Numbered from the stretch's first letter, positions 52,024-61,153 are shown. The stretch: 64,000 bases of DNA from Sulfomarinibacter sp963733915 (GCA_963733915.1 CAVTEP010000011.1:62001-126000), one strand, 5' to 3'. The notes: generated from the sequence alone by a model not told the origin. A program made the numbers and translations.

Positions 52024-52539
52024 TCAGTCGACCGGGTAGCGCTCGTCGTAGATCTTGATCACCCGGTCCGTGATGTCGGACGATTCGGCCAGGTAGACAA
52101 GCGGTTGGGCATTGAGCACGAAGACAGCATCAAAGCCGTTGGCGGCTGCAAACTCGCTGGCCACGGCTCCGACCTGGGTGGCGACCTTGCCGAGGAACTC
52201 GTCCTGTTTGGCCTCGACCTCCCGGTTGAAGGCGCGCCCCGCATCCTCAAACTCGCGTCGGGCCTGGAGGAATTGCTGTTCGAGCTCTTGGACCGCTTCC
52301 GCCGAGGCCACGTTGCGCTGCGCATTGAGCTGCTGGTCGAGCTCCGCGGTCCGCGCCCGCAGCTGCTCGACCTGATCGCGCCGTGGCTTCACCCAGGCCT
52401 CGTAGGCCTGCATCTGCTTCTGGCCCTCTTTGACCGTCGCGACCGCACGTTCCGCATCAAGAAAGCCGATATTGCCGGCCGCGGCCGGGACCGCCACCAG
52501 CATCACCACCGGGACACACCAACGAACGAAGGCCCGCAT
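52024..52539 (-). CDS. OmpH/Skp-family periplasmic chaperone
   Basis: 171 aa from the ATG at 52539 (GGGAGG seven bases upstream). Signal peptide VPVVMLVAVPAAAG, then NIGFLDAERAV, long coiled coil (QLRARTAELDQQLNAQ through EQQFLQARREFEDAGRAF) and the ending VYLAESSDITDRVIKIYDERYP, all typical of Skp/OmpH. It guards outer-membrane proteins in transit, which implies a diderm envelope. Confidence 0.88.
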   Translation of the reverse strand: MRAFVRWCVPVVMLVAVPAAAGNIGFLDAERAVATVKEGQKQMQAYEAWVKPRRDQVEQLRARTAELDQQLNAQRNVASAEAVQELEQQFLQARREFEDAGRAFNREVEAKQDEFLGKVATQVGAVASEFAAANGFDAVFVLNAQPLVYLAESSDITDRVIKIYDERYPVD

Positions 52540-52681
52540 GACTACCTCCCAAGAGCAGCCGTGGATTGTAACATGGGCGCGGTATTCGTCGGGCTCGACT
52601 CCAGGTTTTTTGGGGGGCCGAGTTAAACGACTGAACATTCAAATGTTAGATCGTTGGAAACGGCGCGGTACAATAAGAGCA

Positions 52682-53416
52682 GTGAGCGCGTCTCAATCCA
52701 CGACCGAGCCGATCCGACTGCTGGTGGTCGAGGATGACCAACCGCTGGCGGATGGTCTGTGCCGTAACCTCGAGCTCGAGGGCATGTCGGTTCGTCACGT
52801 CGGCACCGGTGAGGCGGCCCTTCTCGAGCTCGCCGGAAACGCCTCCGACTTCGACCTGCTGATCCTCGACATCATGCTGCCGGGTATCGACGGACTCGAG
52901 GTCTGCCGACGGCTGCGCAGCGAAGGCCGCCAGATCCCGATCCTCTTTCTCACCGCCCGCGGCAGCGACGCCGACAGGATCCTGGGTCTCCAACTCGGCG
53001 CCGACGACTACCTGACCAAACCATTCCTGGTCGAGGAACTCGTGTTGCGGGTACGCGGCATTCTGCGAAGGGCCGAGTGGTCGCGGACACCGGCGCGCAC
53101 CGGCCCGGTCGTGGCGGTCGGATCCTGCAGCGTCAACATGAACACCATGCGCGCCACAACATCGGCTGGAGATGTCCCACTGACCGAGCGGGAGGTGATG
53201 TTGGTGCGGTTTTTCTCCGAGAACGAGGGCCGGGTCCTGACCCGAGGCGAGCTCCTCGAGAGGGTCTGGGGCTACACCTTCGACACCTCCACCCGGACCC
53301 TCGACACGTTTGTCCACCGGCTGCGCAAGCACTTCGAGGAGGACCCTCGCAACCCACGGCACTTCCACACGGTCCGCGGGGTGGGATACCGGTTCACGTC
53401 AGAACCAGAGGATTGA
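52682..53416 (+). CDS. OmpR-family response regulator
   Basis: 244 aa from the GTG at 52682. Receiver with VVEDDQ, Asp63 (LLILDIMLPG), Thr (FLTARG) and Lys (LTKPF). A winged-helix Trans_reg_C domain follows (LTEREVMLVRFFSENEGRVLTRGELLERVWG; TLDTFVHRLRKHFEEDP). No histidine kinase is adjacent, so it is an orphan. The start is a judgement; an in-frame ATG lies 39 bases upstream. A large inverted repeat follows the gene. Confidence 0.88.
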   Translation: MSASQSTTEPIRLLVVEDDQPLADGLCRNLELEGMSVRHVGTGEAALLELAGNASDFDLLILDIMLPGIDGLEVCRRLRSEGRQIPILFLTARGSDADRILGLQLGADDYLTKPFLVEELVLRVRGILRRAEWSRTPARTGPVVAVGSCSVNMNTMRATTSAGDVPLTEREVMLVRFFSENEGRVLTRGELLERVWGYTFDTSTRTLDTFVHRLRKHFEEDPRNPRHFHTVRGVGYRFTSEPED

Positions 53417-53429
53417 ATCACTCCTCTTC

Positions 53430-53512
53430 TTCAATTCTCGGCCGGGGAATTTCGACTCGAGAGCGTTCATACCTCATGGCCGATGATCGAAATTCAACGG
53501 CCGAGAATTGAA
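53430..53512. repeat. 26-base inverted repeat between convergent genes
   Basis: Arms 53430-53455 and 53487-53512 (core TTCAATTCTCGGCCG / CGGCCGAGAATTGAA) match at 24 of 26 positions around a 31-base loop. Lies between the OmpR-type regulator and a convergent regulator. Could be a two-way terminator or a small mobile palindrome. Confidence 0.7.
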
Positions 53513-53529
53513 CACATCGACCGCCCGTA

Positions 53530-54648
53530 TCACGGCCGGTCGATGCCCAGGTCCTTCATCTTTCTCCACAGCGTGACCCTGGAGATCCCGACGCGCTCGG
53601 CTGCCTCCTGCATCCTCCACCCACATCGTTCGAGAACCTCGCGCAGGACGCATTCTTCGAGCGCAGCCAAGGGGTTCGGCGCCTGTAACAGCTCGTCCAT
53701 CAACACCGTTCGATAGCCGTCCACTGGCAGGTGGTCTTCCTCAATGTAGTTACCGGCCACGGCGAGAGCCGTTTTCAGGACTCCCTCCAGGTGCTCCAAT
53801 CCTCGGTCGCGCGCCAGCCGGGCGAGCTTTTCGAGGGCGCCAGGCGCCACCTTGGAGCCGGGGGCCAGCTCCTCGAGCCAGGTCACGATCACCCGATCAA
53901 GATCTTCAGCCAGGTCAACGGCGGATGGCAGTATCAGAACCTCGAGCTCACCGAAGTCGATGTCGGCATCGCGGCTGCCGAAAATCAGGCGCCAACCCTC
54001 GGGCCGATCGGACTGCACGAGGCTCTGGACGTCATCGCCCCAGGCGTACGCGGTTCCCGGCGGCCACGGAACAATCTCCTCCCAGCTTCCGCCCCAGGAG
54101 TTGAAGAGGCTTTCCGGCATCTCCGAGAAACGGTGCAGGGCCCTCGCCACATCGCGACAAACCGGGGGTTCCCCAACCAGCAGAACATCGGACCCCGAAC
54201 GGGCGACTGCAGTCGCCCGAGTCCGGAGCTCGTGAGCGGCAATTGAGGAACCCGACATGAAAAAACCGGGCCGGGGATCGGTCGGTTTCAGGATCTCGAC
54301 CGCCCCGTGGAACCCACCATCCTCGTTCGCCAGCGGAATGACGGTGACCCTGAGCGGCAGCGACCGTCCGTCGACCGTCTGGTAGACTGTCGCGAAGTCC
54401 TCCACCCGGTCGAGGCCCGTGGTGAGTGCAAAGGTCAGGGGACAGGCATTGGCGCAGTCAACTCCGCGGGTGGTGAGTCGGCATCGCCCGCCGATCTCGT
54501 GCCCCTGCTCGTAACCGAGCAGACGCCGCGCCGCTTCGTTGACGTGACGGATAACACGATCGGCGTCGAGGACGATCACCGCCTCATCCAGGTGATCGAG
54601 CACGCCAAACCACGTAGTCCCGACGAGATCCCCCGTTTGCGCAGTCAC
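53530..54648 (-). CDS. PAS-Fis regulator with a degenerate AAA+ domain
   Basis: 372 aa. N-terminal PAS domain with cysteines Cys56, Cys65 and Cys69 (CRLTTRGVDCANACPLTFAL). The middle resembles a sigma-54 activator AAA+ domain but has lost Walker A (SDVLLVGEPPVCRDVARALH where active relatives have GASGTGKE). Walker B and GAFTGA are not found. A lid-like region and a Fis-type helix-turn-helix remain (AAERVGISRVTLWRKMKDLG). It cannot be expected to hydrolyse ATP or open sigma-54 promoters. It may repress or compete for sites used by the active activators. Confidence 0.8.
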   Translation of the reverse strand: MTAQTGDLVGTTWFGVLDHLDEAVIVLDADRVIRHVNEAARRLLGYEQGHEIGGRCRLTTRGVDCANACPLTFALTTGLDRVEDFATVYQTVDGRSLPLRVTVIPLANEDGGFHGAVEILKPTDPRPGFFMSGSSIAAHELRTRATAVARSGSDVLLVGEPPVCRDVARALHRFSEMPESLFNSWGGSWEEIVPWPPGTAYAWGDDVQSLVQSDRPEGWRLIFGSRDADIDFGELEVLILPSAVDLAEDLDRVIVTWLEELAPGSKVAPGALEKLARLARDRGLEHLEGVLKTALAVAGNYIEEDHLPVDGYRTVLMDELLQAPNPLAALEECVLREVLERCGWRMQEAAERVGISRVTLWRKMKDLGIDRP

Positions 54649-54733
54649 GCTCCTATAACAACGCGCGCGCCGGGGATATTCGCTTGTCGGCCGGCAAAAC
54701 CGCCCACCGCACCCGAAATATCACTGTGCTCGC

Positions 54734-54949
54734 TCAGCGCTCGATGACGAAGCCCTCGTCGACCTCGGGCTCGGGCTCAGAAAAATAGAGGGCGGTATGT
54801 GCGATCGGCAAAAACATCGCGTGTCGCCTGCCTTTGATGGAAACCTCCATCTGATAGTAACCATTGGCGCCGATCGAGACCAGTGTCGCGGCGGTCCCCT
54901 TGGCATCAATCAGAGGACAATAGAAGGTCACCTTGCCGGGGATTTCCAT
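54734..54949 (-). CDS. small conserved-looking protein, unknown function
   Basis: 71 aa with AAAGGAGGAG before the ATG. Beta-rich, no signal, helix or cysteine cluster (starts MEIPGKVTFYCPLIDAKG). The pattern (ATLVSIGANGYYQMEVSIKGRRHAMFL) suggests a small barrel-like or PilZ-like fold, but this is weak. A good ribosome-binding site and codon use like its neighbours support a real gene. Confidence 0.65.
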   Translation of the reverse strand: MEIPGKVTFYCPLIDAKGTAATLVSIGANGYYQMEVSIKGRRHAMFLPIAHTALYFSEPEPEVDEGFVIER

Positions 54950-55012
54950 CGCGAGCTCCTCCTTTCAGGCCCTTCAATCTTATCACTTGCGGCATCGCCC
55001 GCACCCGCGCTC

Positions 55013-55125
55013 GAAAAGGGGAAAAGGGGAAAAGGGGAACCGCGGAGAAATGGAGCGAGGGGAGCGAAGATGAAACGGGGAGGGTGGGTGGTCGCCTATT
55101 CTCCTTTTCACCTTTTCTCCTTTTC
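55013..55125. repeat. AAAAGGGG / CTTTTCTCC microrepeats
   Basis: Tandem GGGGAAAA units at 55013-55040 and their imperfect complement (CTTTTC-rich) at 55096-55125. The second block supplies the last codons of the NtrC-type gene. Confidence 0.65.
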
Positions 55126-56523
55126 CAGCCAACCCGTTTCGTCCACCTCTCCGTTTTCTTGAGGAGCGATTTCGCCGTACTCCTTGAGCTTGCGCTGGAG
55201 GGTGCGGAGACCGATCTCGAGGAGATCTGCGGCACGAGCACGATGCCCCCCCGTGTATTCCACGGTTCGCAGGATGTTTTCTTTTTCAATCTCGGCCATC
55301 GGTCGCGGCATCCACTCGGTCGACACTGCAGCCGACAGTGCGACACCCGGCGTTCGGTATTCGGGCGGAAGGTCCTCGAGACCGATCTCGTCGGCACTGG
55401 CAAAGAGCACCATCGACTCGATGAGGTTGCGAAGCTCGCGCACGTTGCCCGGCCAGGGCTGCCTCTTGAGGGCGGCAAGGACGGCCGAGTGAACACCCTT
55501 GACGTCACGCCCCAATTCGCGGTTGAAGAGCTCGAGAAAATGTTGCACGAAGAGCGGGACGTCCTCGCGACGCTCGCGGAGAGGCGGGATCTCGAGCGTC
55601 ACCACCTTGAGCCGGTAATAGAGGTCCTGCCGGAAGCGGCCCTCCTCCACCCAGCGGCCGAGGTCGCGGTTGGTCGCCACGACGAGGCGGAAATCAACTG
55701 CAATCTGCGCCGCTCCACCGACCCGCATGACGTGGCGCTCTTCCAGTACCCGCAATAACTTCACCTGGAGGTCCGGCGAAAGCTCCGAGATTTCGTCGAG
55801 AAAGAGGGTGCCACCGGAGGCTCGCTCGATGAGCCCGATGCGGCGCTGGTGGGCCCCGGTAAACGCGCCTTTTTCGTGCCCGAAGAGCTCCGACTCGAGG
55901 ATCTCGCCGGGAATGGCGCCACAGTTAATGGCCACGAACGGGCCCTCGGCGCGGGCCGAGTTCTGGTGGAGCGCGTTTGCAACCAACTCTTTGCCGGTAC
56001 CGGACTCACCGACTATCAACACCGTCGAGCGAGTTGGCGCCGCCACTCGCATCCGCTCGAGCAGCTTTTCCATGGCCGTGGAATGACCGACGATACCCTC
56101 GAAACCGAAGCTTTTCTCGAGCCGCTGGCGGAGCCGCCGGTTTTCGTCCGACAACACCCGCCGTTCGAGCTGAAGTTGCACCCTCTGTCGCAGCTCCTGC
56201 ATTTTCACGGGTTTGGTCAGGTAGTCGTCAGCCCCTTCCTGGAGGGCCGCAACCGCGTCCTCGACATCTGCGTAGGCGGTCACCAGGAGGAACGGCAGAT
56301 TGGGGTGTTCGGACCGCACCGCGCGCAGGAACTGGTAGCCGTCCATGCCCGGCATGCGAACGTCGGAGACGATCGCGTCCACATGTTCTCCCTCGCGCAG
56401 CCGCGCGAGGGCCTCCTCGGCAGAGTCAAAGGAGCAGAGAGTATAGCCGACGCGCTCCAGGGTGCGAGTCATCGCATCCCGGGACCCGTCGTCATCGTCC
56501 ACGAGAAAAATCACTGACGCCAT
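55108..56523 (-). CDS. NtrC-family sigma-54-dependent response regulator
   Basis: 471 aa from the ATG at 56523, 4 bases after ligA ends. Receiver domain with Asp54 (DAIVSDVRMPGMDG), AAA+ domain with Walker A GESGTGKE, canonical GAFTGA, Walker B GGTLFLDEIS, and a Fis-type helix-turn-helix (RAADLLEIGLRTLQRKLKEYG). Unlike the two PAS activators it has normal GAFTGA and answers a histidine kinase, possibly the orphan at 1-1331 or another elsewhere. Last residues come from a microrepeat. Confidence 0.93.
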   Translation of the reverse strand: MASVIFLVDDDDGSRDAMTRTLERVGYTLCSFDSAEEALARLREGEHVDAIVSDVRMPGMDGYQFLRAVRSEHPNLPFLLVTAYADVEDAVAALQEGADDYLTKPVKMQELRQRVQLQLERRVLSDENRRLRQRLEKSFGFEGIVGHSTAMEKLLERMRVAAPTRSTVLIVGESGTGKELVANALHQNSARAEGPFVAINCGAIPGEILESELFGHEKGAFTGAHQRRIGLIERASGGTLFLDEISELSPDLQVKLLRVLEERHVMRVGGAAQIAVDFRLVVATNRDLGRWVEEGRFRQDLYYRLKVVTLEIPPLRERREDVPLFVQHFLELFNRELGRDVKGVHSAVLAALKRQPWPGNVRELRNLIESMVLFASADEIGLEDLPPEYRTPGVALSAAVSTEWMPRPMAEIEKENILRTVEYTGGHRARAADLLEIGLRTLQRKLKEYGEIAPQENGEVDETGWLEKEKR

Positions 56524-56527
56524 CGAA

Positions 56528-58540
56528 TCAGCTCTCCAATGTCTCGAGAAATCGTTCCAGCGCTGCCTCGTCGAGAACTTCCACTCCGAGCTCGCCGGCT
56601 TTCCTGAGCTTGCTGCCCGCATTTTCTCCCGCCACCAGGAAATCCGTCTTGCGAGAGATCGAACCCGCGACCGTCGCACCGAGCCGCTCGAGCCTCTCCT
56701 TGATTTCGCTTCGCGGCCGGGACAGGGTTCCGGTGATCACGACGGCGCGGCCCGATAGCGGCGCGTTGTCCCCGTAATTCCCCGCCTCCTGCCGGGGATC
56801 GAGCCCTCGGTCGGTGAAACGGATGATCAGCTTCCGGTTGCTGGGATTGGTCAGCCACTCCTTGATCGACGCGGCGATAGACGGCCCGATGCCGTCAAGC
56901 GAAACCAGCTCCTCTTCCCCGGCCTCGATGAGACCACCGATACTCCCGAAGCGCCGGGCCAGGATTTTGGCGGCGCGCTCGCCCACGAGTGGTATGCCGA
57001 GCGCGAAAATGAAGCGATGAAGGGGTCGATGCCGGGCCCTCTCGAGCGCCTCCATCAGGTTCTTTGCCGACTCAGCCCCCCACCTCGGCAGCGCGGCCAG
57101 GGTCTCCGACTCGAGATCCCAGAGCGACGCCTCGTCGGTCACCAGGCCCGCCTCGACGAGCTGCGTCAGCGATCGGTCGCCGAGCCCATCGATGTCCATT
57201 GCGCCTCGAGAGACGAAGTGACGCAGCCGAGCCGCTGCGACCGCCGGACACTCGGGGTTCGGACACCGCAGCGCGACCTCCTCCTCCATTTGCACGACCG
57301 GGGTCGAGCACGCCGGGCACGCCTTCGGCGCGAGGAAGGGTTCAACGCCCTCCGGCCTGTCGGCGGTGACCACACCGATGACCTTCGGGATCACCTCGCC
57401 GCCTTTTGTTACCCACACGGTGTCACCGACTCTCACGTCGAGCCGCGAGACCTCATCGAAGTTGTGGAGGGTCGCTCGCGACACCGTCGATCCGGCGATC
57501 AAAACCGGCTCGAGGGCGGCCACCGGCGTCAGGACGCCGGTGCGTCCAACCTGGACCGAGATGTCGAGCAGCTTGGTCGTGCGGCCCTCGGGCGGAAATT
57601 TGTAGGCCACTGCCCACCGCACCGACCGCGACGTGTTTCCCAGCGTTACACGTTCCGAGCTGTGGTCCACCTTGACCACGATGCCGTCGGTGTCGTAGTC
57701 GAGCTCGCGGCGCCGCTCCTGCCACCGATCAATGAATGTCTCCACCTCGGGCAGCCCCTCGCACAGCTCGAGGCCCGGACTGACGGGGAAGCCGAGCTCT
57801 CGCAACCAGCCGAGCGCGGCCACGTGGCTGTCGCTCTCGTGATCCGCTCCGCGCGCCAGTTGATAGCACCACACCGACAGCCGACGCCGGGCGGCCTCGC
57901 GCGAATCGAGGAGTCTTATTGCGCCGGCGGCGGCGTTGCGCGGGTTTGCAAACTCCCGCTCGTTCGCCTGCCGCCGCTCGAGATTGAGCTCCAAAAACAC
58001 GCTGCGCGCAAGGTAGACCTCTCCGCGAATCTCGACCAACGGGGGCATACCATCGACCTCGAGCGGAAGCTGCCGGATGGTGCGCACGTTAGCCGTGACA
58101 TCATCGCCTACGAGGCCATCGCCGCGGGTCACCGCCTGCTCCAGCCGGCCGTCGACGTAGATCAAGGAAATCGATACCCCGTCGATTTTGAGCTCGGCGG
58201 CGAGTCCGGCGGGCTCGCGATCGAGCTCGCGGCACATCCGCGCGTACCACGTGTGGAGCTCCTCGCGCGAGTAGGTATTGTCGAGGGACAACATGGGCAC
58301 CGCGTGCTCCACCTGCGCCAACCCGGGAAGCGGCTCTCCGCCGACCCGCTGGGTCGGCGAATTCGGGTCCCGGAGTTCCGGAAAACGTTCCTCGAGGTCC
58401 CGGAGCTCGCCAAAGAGCCGATCGTACTCGAGGTCCGAGATCTCCGGATCGGCGAGGACATAGTAACGGTGGTCGTGGTGGCGCAGGAGCTGTCGCAATT
58501 CAGCCGCCCGGCGGACGCGACGGGCGCGATCAGCTGCCAT
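56528..58540 (-). CDS. ligA: NAD-dependent DNA ligase
   Basis: 670 aa. Adenylation motif with Lys118 (AAELKIDGVS), OB fold, four-cysteine zinc finger (CPACSTPVVQ with CPNPECPA), helix-hairpin-helix repeats and a C-terminal BRCT domain (GRAVVITGTLSRPRSEI). Full length. Seals nicks in replication and repair. It lies 24 bases after pcnB. Confidence 0.97.
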   Translation of the reverse strand: MAADRARRVRRAAELRQLLRHHDHRYYVLADPEISDLEYDRLFGELRDLEERFPELRDPNSPTQRVGGEPLPGLAQVEHAVPMLSLDNTYSREELHTWYARMCRELDREPAGLAAELKIDGVSISLIYVDGRLEQAVTRGDGLVGDDVTANVRTIRQLPLEVDGMPPLVEIRGEVYLARSVFLELNLERRQANEREFANPRNAAAGAIRLLDSREAARRRLSVWCYQLARGADHESDSHVAALGWLRELGFPVSPGLELCEGLPEVETFIDRWQERRRELDYDTDGIVVKVDHSSERVTLGNTSRSVRWAVAYKFPPEGRTTKLLDISVQVGRTGVLTPVAALEPVLIAGSTVSRATLHNFDEVSRLDVRVGDTVWVTKGGEVIPKVIGVVTADRPEGVEPFLAPKACPACSTPVVQMEEEVALRCPNPECPAVAAARLRHFVSRGAMDIDGLGDRSLTQLVEAGLVTDEASLWDLESETLAALPRWGAESAKNLMEALERARHRPLHRFIFALGIPLVGERAAKILARRFGSIGGLIEAGEEELVSLDGIGPSIAASIKEWLTNPSNRKLIIRFTDRGLDPRQEAGNYGDNAPLSGRAVVITGTLSRPRSEIKERLERLGATVAGSISRKTDFLVAGENAGSKLRKAGELGVEVLDEAALERFLETLES

Positions 58541-58564
58541 CGTCGGGCCGCCTCGCCACGATCG

Positions 58565-59914
58565 TCACCGCCGTCTCCGTCGCGGACGCCGCCGCGGTCT
58601 CGATGACGGGCGGTCCGCCGCCGCCGGACGAGGTCCGTCAGATCGCTGCTTCATGCCGGCTTTTTTCAACGCGCGTCCCCACCCCTGATGGGCTTCGGGC
58701 GAGATATAGCCGAGAGCGGCCGCAATCCCGTACAGGTCCCACGCCACCTGGAAGTAGTCCTGACGGGCCAGCTTGAGGATCTGGCGGCCGCGATCCGGCG
58801 GGCGCCGCATCTTGGTCAGCGCGAAGAGGCCCTGATGCATGAGGTGCAGGGTCTGATTCGACAGGTGCATGCTCGCCGCGGCGGCCTCGAGGGACTCACG
58901 CAGGCGAGCCAGAAGCTGAGCGTTGTCGACCCGGCCCGTCTCCGACGAGGTTTCGTCCTCGGCGATGGTCAGGAATCGGGGAAGGAAATAGCTCCCGAGC
59001 AGGCTCGGATCCGACAGCTCCCGACCGTCATTGACGGCCGCATCGACGAGCTCGAGCACCTGCATGCTCTCGTCCGTATCGATCGGGAGGTCCGGAAAAG
59101 CGCGCGTAAACACTCCCGCCCGCCGCCATGCTTCGTGGATTCTGGCGGCCTTGCCGGAGCGCAGGGACTCCAGCAGCTCGTAGGTCAAACGCGGCGATGA
59201 GGCCCCCGCGATGAGATCCTGCTGACGCGTAATCGCCTCGACAGTGCCGTCATCGATGTCGAATCCAAGGCGGGCTCCATACTCGAGCGCCCTCATCATT
59301 CGGACCGGGTCTTCGATGAAGCGCTGATTCGGATCTCCGATCGTCCGAATGAGCCCCCGCTCGAGGTCGTCGATGCCGCCGACGTGGTCGATGATGGAAA
59401 AGTCGGCGATGTTGTAGAAGAGGGCGTTGACGGTGAAATCACGACGGCGCGCATCCTCGGCGGGTGTACCAAAGACGACTTCCTCAGGCGGCGGATGGGG
59501 ACGGTCGGTGGTTGCATCCTCCTCGGCCTGCTCGGCGGCACCCTCCTCCCAATCGTCGGGAGTTTCCGGCGGCTCCGGGCTGGCACGAAATGTCGCGACC
59601 TCGACGACGCTGCCGCGAAAAAAAACGTGCACCAGCCGGAACCGCCGCCCGATGATGCGCGAGTTGCGGAACAACCGGCGGACTTCCTGCGGGCGAGCGT
59701 TGGTCGCGACATCAAAGTCCTTGGGACGATTACCGAGGAGCAGGTCGCGGACGCTGCCGCCGACCAGATGCGCTGTGTATCCTGAACGGTGCAAGCGATA
59801 AAGGACCTTGAGTGCCTCCGGGTTGATGTTCTGCCGAGACAGCCGGTGCTGTGAACGGGTCAGGACCCTCGGGGCAGGGATCTCTTGATGTGGCGTACCC
59901 ATGGCTTCGATCAT
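58565..59914 (-). CDS. pcnB: poly(A) polymerase / tRNA nucleotidyltransferase family protein
   Basis: About 449 aa. Nucleotidyltransferase signature LVGGSVRDLLLGNRPKDFDV and the RRDFTVNALFYN motif are clear. An acidic insert of about 30 residues (around GAAEQAEEDATTDRP) lies between them. The tail is very arginine-rich (RPRRRPRRRRR), typical of PcnB. Start uncertain between ATGs at 59914 and 59902, neither with a strong ribosome-binding site. It could add A or CCA ends; the basic tail favours PcnB. Confidence 0.9.
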   Translation of the reverse strand: MIEAMGTPHQEIPAPRVLTRSQHRLSRQNINPEALKVLYRLHRSGYTAHLVGGSVRDLLLGNRPKDFDVATNARPQEVRRLFRNSRIIGRRFRLVHVFFRGSVVEVATFRASPEPPETPDDWEEGAAEQAEEDATTDRPHPPPEEVVFGTPAEDARRRDFTVNALFYNIADFSIIDHVGGIDDLERGLIRTIGDPNQRFIEDPVRMMRALEYGARLGFDIDDGTVEAITRQQDLIAGASSPRLTYELLESLRSGKAARIHEAWRRAGVFTRAFPDLPIDTDESMQVLELVDAAVNDGRELSDPSLLGSYFLPRFLTIAEDETSSETGRVDNAQLLARLRESLEAAAASMHLSNQTLHLMHQGLFALTKMRRPPDRGRQILKLARQDYFQVAWDLYGIAAALGYISPEAHQGWGRALKKAGMKQRSDGPRPAAADRPSSRPRRRPRRRRR

Positions 59915-59989
59915 TCGTTCTGACCCCGTGCCGTTTTCGATATGTCGAATCGGGGGATGCGGGCCGGTCGGCGGCAATTCGCGATCGAC

Positions 59990-61021
59990 TCAGCCATCGA
60001 TGGACAGCACGATCTTACCAAATTGCTCCGCCCGCTCTATGAGTGCATAGGCCGACCGGCCCTCGGCCAGAGGATGCACCGAGTCGACTACCGGTTGCAG
60101 CTCGTGCTCGGCGACGACCGCTGTCATCCGCCGCCAATCCTCGCGTGACCCCATGGTGGAACCGATGATCGTCAGTTGGTTCCAGAAGATCAGCCGGATT
60201 TCCTCGGCCGGGTTGGGCCCGGAGGTGGCGCCGCAGGTGACGATACGCCCACCCTTTGCGGCCGCCTTCAACGATTGCATCCAGGTCGCGGCGCCGACCG
60301 AGTCGACCACGACGTCGGCGCCACGTTTGGCGGTCAATCCGCGCACCCCGCGAGCAACCTGGTCGTCCGCCGGCAGGGCCTCGTCCGCACCGAGATCGAT
60401 CGCGCGACGGAGCTTTTCTTCGGCCCGCGATGTGACGATGACGCGCGCGCCCGCGAGCTTGGCGAGCTGCAGACAGGCGAGCGACACGCCGCCGCCGATG
60501 CCGTGAATGAGCACCGTCTCACCGGGCCGCAGGCCGCCCCGATTGATGAGCATGCGCCACGCGGTCAGATGCGCGAGGCCAAGGGCAGCCGACTCTTCAA
60601 ACGAAAGGTGCTTCGGACGCGGCGCCAGCGAGCCTGACGACACCACGACGGCTTCGGCAAAGGCGCCGTCCGAGTGCTCACCAAGAACTCCGAAACCAAC
60701 GCAGAGGCTCTGTTCTCCCTTGAGGCAGAACTCACAGCGGCCGCACGACAACCCCGGGTCGAAAACGACCTCGGCTCCGGGCTCGACCCCCTCGACGCCC
60801 GGGCCTACCGCATCGACGACTCCCGCGCCGTCGGCGCCGCCGATGTGGGGCAGCCCGATGGGGATGCCTGGCATCCCGGCGAGAACGAACAGATCGAGAT
60901 GGTTGAGGGCTGCGGCCTTGAGCCGTACCCGGACCTCGCCGGCTCCCGGCTCGGGCATGGGGCGTTCACCGAAGATCAGATTGTCAAGTCCGCCGTGCTC
61001 CTCGAAGTACAGGGCCTTCAC
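59990..61021 (-). CDS. zinc-type alcohol dehydrogenase / quinone oxidoreductase (MDR family)
   Basis: 343 aa from the GTG at 61021, which has GGGAGG five to six bases upstream. GroES-like domain with structural zinc cysteines (CGRCEFCLKGEQSLC) and catalytic-zone residues, then a Rossmann domain (VLIHGIGGGVSLACLQLAKLAG). No clear catalytic zinc cysteine at the usual early position (AALNHLDLFV), so it is closer to quinone-oxidoreductase-like MDR proteins. NADPH-dependent reduction of a carbonyl is likely. Confidence 0.87.
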   Translation of the reverse strand: MKALYFEEHGGLDNLIFGERPMPEPGAGEVRVRLKAAALNHLDLFVLAGMPGIPIGLPHIGGADGAGVVDAVGPGVEGVEPGAEVVFDPGLSCGRCEFCLKGEQSLCVGFGVLGEHSDGAFAEAVVVSSGSLAPRPKHLSFEESAALGLAHLTAWRMLINRGGLRPGETVLIHGIGGGVSLACLQLAKLAGARVIVTSRAEEKLRRAIDLGADEALPADDQVARGVRGLTAKRGADVVVDSVGAATWMQSLKAAAKGGRIVTCGATSGPNPAEEIRLIFWNQLTIIGSTMGSREDWRRMTAVVAEHELQPVVDSVHPLAEGRSAYALIERAEQFGKIVLSIDG

Positions 61022-61053
61022 CGACACCTCCCGTGTGGCGGTATTGTAGCCCC

Positions 61054-61120
61054 GCAATTCCTCCAGCCGCCATCAGGTCCGCATATCTCAGCAGTTTCCT
61101 GCTGCGGCTGGAGGAATTGC
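61054..61120. repeat. 17-base perfect inverted repeat
   Basis: GCAATTCCTCCAGCCGC (61054-61070) and its exact complement (61104-61120), with CAGCAG-TTTC-CTGCTG nested inside (61090-61105). Between the dehydrogenase and the Ig-like gene. Confidence 0.75.
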
Positions 61121-61127
61121 AGAGACA

Positions 61128-61153
61128 CGAAACCCCGCCGAGGCGGGGTTTCG
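61128..61153 (-). terminator. terminator-like hairpin of the Ig-repeat gene
   Basis: Perfect 12-bp arms CGAAACCCCGCC / GGCGGGGTTTCG with a 2-base loop, 25 bases past the stop of the gene at 61178. T-residues lie at the base of the stem, so it may work in either direction. Confidence 0.7.
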
